DNA of 22,810 nt from a virus. Location of the stretch: positions 1 to 22,810 of the IMG/VR virus record IMGVR_UViG_3300023276_001691; one strand, 5' to 3'. The position numbers and the translations under genes were made by a program. Within the stretch, counting starts at the first letter, position 1. Every line of letters begins with the position of its first letter. The notes below the pieces were generated by a model, which saw nothing but the letters and a program-made list of their open reading frames with translations, did not search any database and was not told where the DNA came from. Below are positions 15,121 through 22,673 of the stretch, piece after piece.

Positions 15121-15528
15121 ATGTCAATATACGAATATAGAGCAGGATTGCAAAATGTTGGTTCCTATCAGGTTGGTGGAACCCCGTTTTTAACTGGAGC
15201 GATACTCCTTGGTGCCGGTCCAAACAACGGAGAAGTGAAAGTTGAGTTTCCAAATGTGACAAAAAATGTGCTTGTAGTAAACACATCTGGCTCTGTGCCA
15301 ATTAAGGTTCATTTTAATTCGACAACAGCCGGAAATGTAGTCGGAGGTCATCACTTTTTTACCCTAGAGGATAAAAAAGATAGTGTAACTCTTAATAGTA
15401 AGTGTAAAGAAATATATATTTCTCTTGTGGCTCCGGGAACCGATGGATCTTTTGAATTGGTAGCCGACTTAACTGGTATCGCACCAAAAGAAATGTTTGC
15501 ATTAACCGGCTCCGGATTAACAGATTAA
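15121..15528 (+). CDS. Small beta-rich probable virion protein
   Basis: This 135-residue protein opens with MSIYEYRAGLQNVGSYQVGGTPF, a start I recall from virion-type hypothetical proteins of marine myoviruses. The body reads as an all-beta fold: repeated alternating hydrophobic strands such as KVEFPNVTKNVLVVNTS, IKVHFNSTT and EIYISLVAPG. There is no signal peptide or TM segment. Size, fold and position directly before scaffold and capsid suggest a capsid decoration, head-fibre-base or other minor virion protein. It has its own candidate promoter (15088-15100) and is followed by a second one, so it may be transcribed as a single gene, as abundant decoration proteins can be. Function is not proven. 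Confidence 0.6.
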   Translation: MSIYEYRAGLQNVGSYQVGGTPFLTGAILLGAGPNNGEVKVEFPNVTKNVLVVNTSGSVPIKVHFNSTTAGNVVGGHHFFTLEDKKDSVTLNSKCKEIYISLVAPGTDGSFELVADLTGIAPKEMFALTGSGLTD

Positions 15529-15567
15529 CCCCCTATATGCAAAAGCATAAAATATTACCTTTATAAA

Positions 15568-15587
15568 ATTTTGTCTTTTTACAAAAT
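15568..15587 (+). terminator. Weak AT-rich hairpin in gap before scaffold gene
   Basis: ATTTTGT and ACAAAAT form a 7-bp inverted repeat around CTTTTT. A smaller hairpin (TATGC-AAAA-GCATA, 15536-15549) lies just before. Neither has GC-rich pairing with a following T-run, so terminator activity is doubtful. Confidence 0.2.
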
Positions 15588-15591
15588 AAAT

Positions 15592-15604
15592 AACTATTTA
15601 TTTT
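15592..15604 (+). promoter_or_regulatory. Candidate late promoter element, copy 4
   Basis: AACTATTTATTTT lies in the 104-base gap before the scaffold gene, with its C 39 bases before the ATG at 15633. It has the shared A-A-C-T-A-T-T-T-A-T core with the longest spacing of the set. AGGGAG (15618-15623) follows as ribosome binding site. Confidence 0.42.
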
Positions 15605-15632
15605 GAGATAAATTTATAGGGAGTTTTTTCAC

Positions 15633-16640
15633 ATGTCTTCGTTGTTACAACAAGCAATAATCGATGCTTCAGCACTAAGAGAAGCAGCAATTAAGAATGC
15701 CGAAACGGCAGTTTTAAATAAATATTCCACAGATATTAAAGAGGCGGTAGAGTCTCTTCTGGAAGAGGAGGGGGAGGAATTCCTCACTCCTGGCGATGAG
15801 GCAGCCTCTAAATCGTCTCAGGGGCTGGAGTCTTCAATTCCAATGAGCTTAGAGGGTGATGAATCCCCTTCAGAGCAGGAAATAATTCTAAATATGGAAG
15901 AACTCAAGGACATGGCTGAAATTCTTGCCAATGAAGAAGAAGATCTGATTGGCGAGCCAACTCCGCATGAGGATCTTACTACGGATATGGAGCCAGAGCT
16001 TGTCCCGCCGACTCCTGCAGATGAGGAAATTTCCACGGTGTCGTTTGATGCCACTCTCGAAGAAGAGGTTGACCTGGAAGACTTAAATCAGATCATCGAG
16101 GAGCTGGTTGTGGATATTGAACCTCAAAAATCAGGATGGGCAGCCACCCCAGACCCAATAATGGATTATAAAGAACAGATGGAATTGGCCCGCCGGTCAT
16201 CAACAGAGGCATTAGAGCAAGTTGCTGCCCTGAAGTCTGCTGGCGAAAGACTCTCTGAAGAAAAGAAAGAAATTGAAAAAAAGAATGCAAAATTGGTCAA
16301 AATGTTGCATTCTTTAAAGGAAAGCTTTGAAAAATCTCAGCTTTCAAACGCGCATTTACTATATACGAATCGTATTTTAACAAATAGCTCCCTGAATGAG
16401 CGACAAAAAAATAAAATTGTTGAAGCTTTGTCAAATACAGATTCGATTCAAGAAGCAAAGGTAGTTTTCGAGACTCTACAGAGTGCAGTGGGAAGTGTAA
16501 CAGGTAAAGCACATTCTAAATCACTGCGCGAGACTATAGAAAGACCCTCTGCCACTTTACCTAGAAGAGCACCTAAAGTTGAGTCCTCTCCCCAGACGGA
16601 TAGGATGCAGATTTTAGCTGGTATTAAAAAACTTAAATGA
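15633..16640 (+). CDS. 22: Prohead scaffolding/core protein (gp22-like)
   Basis: The 335-residue protein has the make-up of a T4-type core scaffold. It has a helical N-terminus, a very acidic middle (about 43-165, Glu/Asp/Pro-rich), then a long coiled coil (about 180-240). A conserved segment LLYTNRILTNSSLNERQKNKIVEAL follows at about 242-266, which I recall from gp22 proteins of aquatic T4 relatives. Candidate gp21 cleavage triplets are L-R-E|A (15-17), I-K-E|A (35-37), L-L-E|E (42-44) and L-K-E|S (228-230), consistent with scaffold being degraded on maturation. It lies directly before the major capsid gene, as gp22 does before gp23. T4 gp22 is about 269 residues; the extra length is mainly the acidic region. 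Confidence 0.85.
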   Translation: MSSLLQQAIIDASALREAAIKNAETAVLNKYSTDIKEAVESLLEEEGEEFLTPGDEAASKSSQGLESSIPMSLEGDESPSEQEIILNMEELKDMAEILANEEEDLIGEPTPHEDLTTDMEPELVPPTPADEEISTVSFDATLEEEVDLEDLNQIIEELVVDIEPQKSGWAATPDPIMDYKEQMELARRSSTEALEQVAALKSAGERLSEEKKEIEKKNAKLVKMLHSLKESFEKSQLSNAHLLYTNRILTNSSLNERQKNKIVEALSNTDSIQEAKVVFETLQSAVGSVTGKAHSKSLRETIERPSATLPRRAPKVESSPQTDRMQILAGIKKLK

Positions 16641-16662
16641 CACTAAAGGAGATTTAAAAATC

Positions 16663-18390
16663 ATGTCAATTATTAATAAATTAACGGAAGGCATCGTTCG
16701 CCGAGACCTCGCCAAGGAAGGATCCGCTCTTTTATCCAAGTGGGAAAAGACCGGTCTATTGGAAGGACTAAATGAACGCACAAAACAAGGTATGGCTAGC
16801 CTTTTAGAAAATCAAGCTAAGGAAATTCTTCGTGAAGCTTCCACTATGGCAGGTTCCGGAGGCGGAGACGTCGAAGGTTTCGCATCTGTCGCATTCCCAA
16901 TCGTTCGCCGAGTATTCGGTGGACTGATCGCCAATGATCTTGTATCTGTCCAGCCAATGAGCCTCCCATCGGGACTCATTTTCTTCTTGGACTTCACTTA
17001 TGACGGCGGTACCACCCGTCGTCTTGATTATGTTGCGGATACTTCCGTATATGGCGGCGGAGTTGTTGGTTCTCAAATTACTGGCGGTATTTCACTTGCT
17101 GGTAACGAAGCAGAACAAAGCTACTATGCTTTGAACAACGGCTACTCAAGCCCAACCGGATCTGCAAACATCACTTATGATGGTATGGCTTCTGGAACGG
17201 TCGGTTCTGGTGTTCCTGGTGATTGGACTGCTACCGGTACAGGTGCAGCAGCATTGCAAGCCCTTGGTGACCGTCTGGTTCGTTTCGACCCAGACTTGGC
17301 ATCAGGTTCTTTCGCTGCAGTTGCTAGTGTTCCCCTATCGCAATTCACTGGTGGTGCAGACTCTCTTAACATCAAAGATTACGTTACCATTACTTTGGAA
17401 GATTCAGGCGGCATCGTCGACGGAAACCAAGTTCGTCGTCTTACCGTAGATGACCCAACCACTCCTGGCAACATCTTGCTTGTCGCAGTTGGTGCAACAT
17501 CTATCCTCGCAGAATCAGATTTGATCCAGAATAACACCGCTTCTTTCGTCATCGATGACAATTTTCAAGCAGCTGGTGGTGCAATCGGAGCAGTTACTGG
17601 TATTGATAATTGGGGACTGGAAAACGAAGCAGCAATCCCAGAAATCGACATTAAGGTTGATTCTGTCGCTGTTACTGCCAAAACCAAGAAACTCAAAGCT
17701 AAGTGGACACCAGAATTGGCTCAAGACTTGAACGCATACCACAACCTGGATGCCGAAGTCGAACTGACTTCAATTCTGTCCGAGCACATCGCACTTGAGA
17801 TTGACCAAGAAATCTTGGAAGACCTCGTAAAAGGTGCCACTGCCCAAACGATGTTCTGGTCTCGTCTCCCTGGCAAATTTGTCAATAGAGAAACTGGCAC
17901 ACCGCTTCCCACCTCCGGAACCTTCCCAGACTTCACTGGCAATGTTAGCGAATGGTACGAAACCCTCATTGAAACGATCAACGATGTTTCAGCACAGATT
18001 CACCGTAAGACTCTGAGAGGCGGAGCAAACTTCCTGGTATGTTCACCAGAGGTTGCAAACCTTCTTGAGTTCACCGCTGGATTCAGAGGTGCTGTATCTC
18101 ATGATGACGATCGTGGAAATGTTGGAGCTGTCAAAGTCGGTTCCTTGAGTAAGAAGTTTGACGTTTATGTCGACCCTTACTTCCCAAGAAACGTTGTTCT
18201 TTGCGGTCGTAAAGGATCCTCTTTCCTTGAAAGCGGATATGTGTATGCACCTTATGTGCCTCTCCAGATGACTCCTACCATTTTTGGTACAGAGGACTTC
18301 GTGCCGCGTAAAGGTGTCATGACCCGATATGCCAAGAAGATGGTTCGTCCGGATATGTACGGTCTCGTAATCGTTCAAGACTTAGTATAA
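16663..18390 (+). CDS. 23: Major capsid protein (gp23-like)
   Basis: The 575-residue product aligns by eye with T4 gp23. Diagnostic segments are IVRRVFGGLIANDLVSVQPM (80-99), LKAKWTPELAQDLNAYHNLD (about 344-363) and, near the C-terminus, GYVYAPYVPL and GVMTRYAKKMV. The N-terminal ~58 residues form a helical propeptide ending in L-R-E|A (E58/A59; codon 59 at 16837), matching the site and length of the T4 gp23 propeptide (cut after residue 65). The predicted mature protein is about 517 residues. The region between about 110 and 310 is Gly/Thr/Ser-rich and differs from T4, where gp23 carries its insertion domain. Arginine codons here are mostly CGT/CGC, unlike the AGA-rich neighbours, as expected for the most abundant virion protein. 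AAAGGAG (16645-16651) precedes the ATG by 11 bases. Confidence 0.95.
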   Translation: MSIINKLTEGIVRRDLAKEGSALLSKWEKTGLLEGLNERTKQGMASLLENQAKEILREASTMAGSGGGDVEGFASVAFPIVRRVFGGLIANDLVSVQPMSLPSGLIFFLDFTYDGGTTRRLDYVADTSVYGGGVVGSQITGGISLAGNEAEQSYYALNNGYSSPTGSANITYDGMASGTVGSGVPGDWTATGTGAAALQALGDRLVRFDPDLASGSFAAVASVPLSQFTGGADSLNIKDYVTITLEDSGGIVDGNQVRRLTVDDPTTPGNILLVAVGATSILAESDLIQNNTASFVIDDNFQAAGGAIGAVTGIDNWGLENEAAIPEIDIKVDSVAVTAKTKKLKAKWTPELAQDLNAYHNLDAEVELTSILSEHIALEIDQEILEDLVKGATAQTMFWSRLPGKFVNRETGTPLPTSGTFPDFTGNVSEWYETLIETINDVSAQIHRKTLRGGANFLVCSPEVANLLEFTAGFRGAVSHDDDRGNVGAVKVGSLSKKFDVYVDPYFPRNVVLCGRKGSSFLESGYVYAPYVPLQMTPTIFGTEDFVPRKGVMTRYAKKMVRPDMYGLVIVQDLV

Positions 18391-18414
18391 AAATACTTTC
18401 TCCTTGAAAATATG

Positions 18415-18447
18415 CCCTCCCACAATTGTGGGGGGGTTTTGTGTTTT
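18415..18447 (+). terminator. Rho-independent terminator after major capsid gene
   Basis: CCCTCCCAC (18415-18423), loop AATT and GTGGGGGGG (18428-18436) form a 9-bp stem with one G-T wobble, followed by TTTTGTGTTTT. This is the strongest terminator in the window and would end capsid transcripts just before the next candidate promoter. Confidence 0.88.
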
Positions 18448-18450
18448 GAA

Positions 18451-18461
18451 AACTACTTATT
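18451..18461 (+). promoter_or_regulatory. Candidate late promoter element, copy 5
   Basis: AACTACTTATT lies directly after the terminator, with its C 27 bases before the ATG at 18480, followed by AGGAGG (18465-18470). A restart of transcription would be expected at this point, which supports the promoter reading. Confidence 0.42.
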
Positions 18462-18479
18462 GCTAGGAGGAAGTTCGTA

Positions 18480-19748
18480 ATGGCTTTACCAACTTTAACA
18501 CCCGCTAGTCAGATGAGCAAGGCTATTTTGCCACCAACTGGAAATGTGGCGGCGGTATCCGCACAGTTACCACTCACGGTCTATTCGGACTCGAATGCCT
18601 TCCTTTCCGGTGCGGCTGATCAGGTCGCCTACACCTTTAAGAAAATAGGCGGCGATGTCCTAGATATCGAACTGAAAACGGGGAATGTATATGCGAACTA
18701 TCAAGAGGCCGTACTAGAATACAGCTACCTTGTTAATCTGCACCAATCAAAAAACATTTTATCAGATGTTCTGGGGCAAACCACGGGTACATTTGACCAA
18801 GACGGTCAGAGTGTATCTGGACCATCAGGTGTGAATTTAAAATTCCCTCGTGTAATGTTTGAATATGAGAAAAGAGTTGCTGATTACTATTCCTTCGAGG
18901 CAAATGTGGGAGGAACGATCCCCATATACTCAGCTTCTTTTCAATTGCAAGAAGGAGAACAAGATTACGATTTACAGTCCATCATTTCCGGCTCTTCCGC
19001 ATCAGGAACGGAACCAAATGGAGACCCAGCACCATTTGCTGGTATAGTGGGCGACAAGAGAGTCATTGTTAAAAAGGTTTATTATAAGACTCCGCAGGCT
19101 ATGTGGCGATTTTTCGGTTATTTCGGTGGTTTAAACGTCGTCGGCAACTTAAACTATTATGGGCAATATACGGATGATTCAAGTTTTGAGCTGGTTCCAG
19201 CTTGGCAAAACAAGCTTCAAGCAATGGCATTTGAAGATCATCTTTACACCCGGTTATCTCACTATTCATACGAATTAAAAGACAATAAGTTAAGATTATA
19301 TCCAGCCCCACAATTGTTGAGTACCTACCGGTATATGTGGGTAGATTTTTCTGTCATACCTAATAGCTGGGAAGAATCTGGAGATTCGGATTCCGGAATT
19401 GGCGGAATCAACAATATGAATACACTCCCTTTCGATAATATCCCATATGAGAATATTAATGCGATAGGTAAACAGTGGATTAGGAGATTTGCCTTGGCAC
19501 TATCAAAAGAAACACTGGCACAAATAAGGGGAAAATTTCAAACAATTCCAATTCCTGGAGAATCTGTCACCCTAAACGCATCGGAACTTTTATCTCAGTC
19601 GAAAGACGAGCAAGAAAAGTTGAGAGAAGAGTTAAAAACGATCCTAGACGAATTAACATATGCAGAGTTGGCAAAAAGAGATTCAGAAAAAACAGAAGCA
19701 GTGAATACGGTGCAAAAAAGAATACCTAATATTATCTTCCAGGGGTAA
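18480..19748 (+). CDS. 13: Neck protein (gp13-like head completion)
   Basis: The 422-residue protein follows AGGAGG at 9 bases. It has a long beta-rich body. The C-terminal region starting INAIGKQWIRRFALALSKETLAQIRGKF (about 324-351) and continuing through IPGESVTLNASELL to a charged helix and a terminal aliphatic-Gly matches the pattern of the T4 gp13 family C-terminus (W-x-R-R/K-x-x-x-A-L followed by a GG/GES-x-T-L-N motif). gp13 joins the portal after packaging and, with gp14, seals the head and accepts the tail. It is longer than T4 gp13 (about 309), with an extended N-terminal and middle part. Its position directly after the capsid gene and before two further neck/tail-end genes agrees. 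The assignment is by motif pattern. Confidence 0.7.
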   Translation: MALPTLTPASQMSKAILPPTGNVAAVSAQLPLTVYSDSNAFLSGAADQVAYTFKKIGGDVLDIELKTGNVYANYQEAVLEYSYLVNLHQSKNILSDVLGQTTGTFDQDGQSVSGPSGVNLKFPRVMFEYEKRVADYYSFEANVGGTIPIYSASFQLQEGEQDYDLQSIISGSSASGTEPNGDPAPFAGIVGDKRVIVKKVYYKTPQAMWRFFGYFGGLNVVGNLNYYGQYTDDSSFELVPAWQNKLQAMAFEDHLYTRLSHYSYELKDNKLRLYPAPQLLSTYRYMWVDFSVIPNSWEESGDSDSGIGGINNMNTLPFDNIPYENINAIGKQWIRRFALALSKETLAQIRGKFQTIPIPGESVTLNASELLSQSKDEQEKLREELKTILDELTYAELAKRDSEKTEAVNTVQKRIPNIIFQG

Positions 19749-19750
19749 AA

Positions 19751-20620
19751 ATGAGCAGCAAAAAAGAACAAAATGATGATTTTCGACCATATTATCCCAA
19801 AAAGGATGACCCAACAAAGCCACCCTTAAAAGAAATTTCTTTTATGCCCTCGACAATTGAGACCATTGACTTCGCCTTATACGATTGGCTTAACGAAGAA
19901 TTAAACATATTTTGCACAACAAATGATGGGTGGAAAAAGGTTCCTCTTATATGGTCGATGCCAGAAAGGGCTTTCCAGACAAAAGATAATAAAGATTTGA
20001 GAAATGCTGATGATATCTTCACACTGCCGGTCATCAGTATCGATAGAAGCTCTTTGATTAAAGACCCGAACATGAAGGGGGTTGCTTGGTCACACCTTCC
20101 CAGGCAAAATGATGCCAAAGGGGGAACTCTCACGGTAGCAAGAAGAATACAGCAAGAGAAAACATCTAATTTTGCTGATGCCGATGCCAAGAGAAGATTT
20201 GACCAGCGAACTTATCCACTTAAGAACGAAAAAATTGTATATGAAACTGTAACAATGCCTCTTCCTACATATGTCGTCGCAAACTATAAATTAACCATTA
20301 CGACAGAATATCAACAACAAATGAATGAAATTTTTACACCCTTTATGTCATACACCGGACAAATTAATAACTTTTTCATAAACCGTGATGGCCATAGATT
20401 TGAGGGATTCGTAGACGGACAGTTTGGATTAGAAAATAACATTTCACAACTTGGAGAAGAAGAGCGAAAATATAAAACAGTCATTAATCTTAAGATTTTA
20501 GGATACTTGATGGGTTCCGATAAGAATGATAATCAGCCAAAAGTAACAATTCGAGAATCTGCAGCAGAACTTAGATTTACAAGAGAGCGCGTTGTTTTTG
20601 GTGATAAGAAGGAATATTAG
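19751..20620 (+). CDS. 15: Tail sheath stabiliser/tail terminator (gp15-like)
   Basis: The 289-residue protein starts 2 bases after the previous stop. Its pattern follows T4 gp15 (about 272 residues). An early W-K-K-V-P-L-I-W-S-M-P-E-R strand (about 61-73) is followed by TLPVISIDRSSL and then by PLPTYVVANYKLTITTEYQQQ (about 173-193), a helix ending in FTPFM, a Gly/Asp-rich turn and a final strand. gp15 caps the contractile tail and binds the neck. The N-terminus is Lys/Asp/Pro-rich and likely flexible. Another tail-completion protein remains possible. Confidence 0.65.
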   Translation: MSSKKEQNDDFRPYYPKKDDPTKPPLKEISFMPSTIETIDFALYDWLNEELNIFCTTNDGWKKVPLIWSMPERAFQTKDNKDLRNADDIFTLPVISIDRSSLIKDPNMKGVAWSHLPRQNDAKGGTLTVARRIQQEKTSNFADADAKRRFDQRTYPLKNEKIVYETVTMPLPTYVVANYKLTITTEYQQQMNEIFTPFMSYTGQINNFFINRDGHRFEGFVDGQFGLENNISQLGEEERKYKTVINLKILGYLMGSDKNDNQPKVTIRESAAELRFTRERVVFGDKKEY

Positions 20621-20622
20621 TC

Positions 20623-21465
20623 ATGGCTGATGAAGAAAATAAGTGGACAAAGCCATCCAATCCTCCCCCTCCTCTTTTTCTAGGCGAGCGGGAAAGAAAT
20701 CTTGTTAAGCAGGTTAACGATGAGCTTATAGAAAGGGTCATCGGGCAGGCGATTACTTATTTACCGATTTCTATGGAGAGAACAAATTTTCACCCTCTCT
20801 ACGGAGAGGCAATAGAGAAGTCGTTTTTGCCGCCAATCCGAGTATATGCTTTGGTGGAATTCGAAAATAAAACAACCATAACGACTGATTACGGCATCGA
20901 TAAGGACTACTCAATCATTGTTAGATTTCATAACCGTAGGTTGCACGAAGATCAGAACTTGTTCATAAGGGAAGGGGATTATGTCCAATATGGCACCTCT
21001 TTCTTTGAAATCGTCACACTTACGGAAGATAGAGATTTGTTCGGTCAAGTCGACCACAGATTTCAATTAATCGCCAAGTGCATAAAGACAAGAAGAGGGC
21101 TGATAAACTTGGATGTGTTGCCCACAACTACAGTTTCAGCCCTGACCGATAGCTACGAAGCAGAGGTTGCCCCTACCGCCTCTGAAGCCGAAGCCGAAGC
21201 AAGTCCCGTAACAAGTGTTGTTAGAATTGTATATTGTGAGGATGCCACCATGGATATTTCTTCAGGGACTTCTCTAAATTCTCTTCTTAGTGCACCCACC
21301 TCTCTATCTTTAGAGACGGCAGCTGTTTATCTGGGCGGATTAAGGCAGAAATTGACAGATAGTCCAGTAACTGGCGAATTTTATATTGTTTCGGGGGAGC
21401 TTTACAGCAGTTTCGACATTTTAACTGGAGAAAGATTAACTTTGGAGGTTCTAACTTTAGTATGA
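20623..21465 (+). CDS. 14: Neck protein (gp14-like)
   Basis: The 280-residue protein starts 2 bases after the previous stop. The segment ITYLPISMERTNFHPLYGEAIEKSFLPPIRVYALVEFE (about 43-81), followed by a run ending REGDYVQYGTSFFEI, has the order of elements in T4 gp14: a Y-L-P start, a docking loop, beta strands, then E-G-D-x-V-x-Y-G. gp14 forms the ring between gp13 and the tail. An additional C-terminal region (about 180-280, starting Ala/Glu/Pro-rich) extends beyond that core. The last bases overlap the next gene (ATGA, 21462-21465), tying it to the DUF444 gene. Gene order here would be 13-15-14 rather than T4's 13-14-15, so the labels gp14 and gp15 carry some uncertainty. Confidence 0.62.
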   Translation: MADEENKWTKPSNPPPPLFLGERERNLVKQVNDELIERVIGQAITYLPISMERTNFHPLYGEAIEKSFLPPIRVYALVEFENKTTITTDYGIDKDYSIIVRFHNRRLHEDQNLFIREGDYVQYGTSFFEIVTLTEDRDLFGQVDHRFQLIAKCIKTRRGLINLDVLPTTTVSALTDSYEAEVAPTASEAEAEASPVTSVVRIVYCEDATMDISSGTSLNSLLSAPTSLSLETAAVYLGGLRQKLTDSPVTGEFYIVSGELYSSFDILTGERLTLEVLTLV

Positions 21466-22673
21466 GTATTTTTAGAGAACACAAATCAATAGCCGACCGT
21501 TCTGCGGCAGATAGAAAAAGACATAAGGAAAAAATAGATAGGGCACTCCGCGACGGAATAAAAGGAGTTATTGCCGAAGAATCTATCATAGGTCAAAATG
21601 GCAAAAAGAAAGTAAAAATTCCAGTTAAGGGCATCAAGGAATATCAGTTTGTCTTTGGGGATAATAAAAATAATAAAAAAACAGGTTCCGCTGGAGATAA
21701 GAAGATTAAGAGAGGGCAGGTCTTACGCAGAGGAAAGAAGGACCAGAAGTCAAATCAGGCAGGAAAGGAAGGGTCGAACGAACAAGGCGAAGAATATTAT
21801 GAAGTGGAAGTGACACTGGAAGAGTTGGCTGAATACCTTTTCATGGATCTGGAACTGCCCGACCTTGAAAAAAAGAAATTTAGATATATAAAAACACAAA
21901 GGCTAAAAAGAAGCGGTTTTAGAAAAAAGGGCATGCGCTCTAGGCTTTCCAAAAAAGAAACTATAAAAAGAAAGATAAGAAGAAAAAAGCGCGCCACCGC
22001 TGCAGGCACCTACGATCCCGAAGGCGAAGAGAGATTCCCCTTCCACGAAGACGATTTGAAGTACAAGCACATGAAATTAAAGCCCGAAGAGAACAACTCC
22101 GCAGTTATATTCTTCTTGATGGATGTGTCCGGATCAATGACAAAGGATAAGAAGTACATTGCCAGAAGCTTTTATTTCTTGTTGTATCAATTCCTCCGAT
22201 ACAAATACGATAATATAGAAGTTGTATTTATTTCGCACTCGACAGAGGCAAAAGAAGTTAATGAAGACGATTTCTTTAAAAAAGCAACAAGTGGTGGAAC
22301 CCTGATGTCTACCGCACTGGAACTAGAGAAAGAAATAATAAATAAGAGATATCACCCTTCCAGCTGGAATATATACACTTTTTATTCTGGCGATGGAGAA
22401 AACTGGTCTTATGACGATGAAAAGACACTAAAATTGTTTTCGGAACTAAAAGAAGTAAATCAGATGATGTGTTATGCCGAAATTGACCCGCACTCTATAG
22501 AAGAGTCAGAATTGTCATTTTTGTCGAGATCTTTTAATTATAATGTTAGTGAGGCGAGCAAGATGTGGATGAAGATAAATAAAGTATTGGGAGATGGCTT
22601 TAAAAAAGTAAAGCTTACAAAGCCAGAACACATCTGGCCATCATTCCGTGAATTATTTGGAGGAAAGCCATGA
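21462..22673 (+). CDS. yeaH: DUF444 (YeaH/YhbH) vWA-like protein carried by phage
   Basis: The ATG overlaps the TGA of the neck gene (ATGA), so this gene is translationally coupled to a virion gene. The 403-residue product matches the DUF444 family: a charged, basic N-terminal half with a lysine/arginine-rich stretch (about 140-178), then a vWA-like domain. That domain contains a MIDAS motif DVSGSM (D221, S223, S225), FISHSTEAKEV (about 257-266), TSGGTLMSTAL (about 277-286) and SGDGENW (about 309-315). In bacteria this family is encoded with PrkA kinase and SpoVR (YcgB) and is tied to stress, starvation and sporulation; the biochemical role is unclear. MIDAS residues are intact, suggesting an active metal-dependent contact. 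The SpoVR gene follows with another ATGA overlap. Confidence 0.9.
   Translation: MSIFREHKSIADRSAADRKRHKEKIDRALRDGIKGVIAEESIIGQNGKKKVKIPVKGIKEYQFVFGDNKNNKKTGSAGDKKIKRGQVLRRGKKDQKSNQAGKEGSNEQGEEYYEVEVTLEELAEYLFMDLELPDLEKKKFRYIKTQRLKRSGFRKKGMRSRLSKKETIKRKIRRKKRATAAGTYDPEGEERFPFHEDDLKYKHMKLKPEENNSAVIFFLMDVSGSMTKDKKYIARSFYFLLYQFLRYKYDNIEVVFISHSTEAKEVNEDDFFKKATSGGTLMSTALELEKEIINKRYHPSSWNIYTFYSGDGENWSYDDEKTLKLFSELKEVNQMMCYAEIDPHSIEESELSFLSRSFNYNVSEASKMWMKINKVLGDGFKKVKLTKPEHIWPSFRELFGGKP

Noticed and set aside
15529-15632. Possible tRNA or small RNA gene in the 104-base gap.
   Set aside because: No cloverleaf or T-loop motif; only weak AT hairpins are visible.
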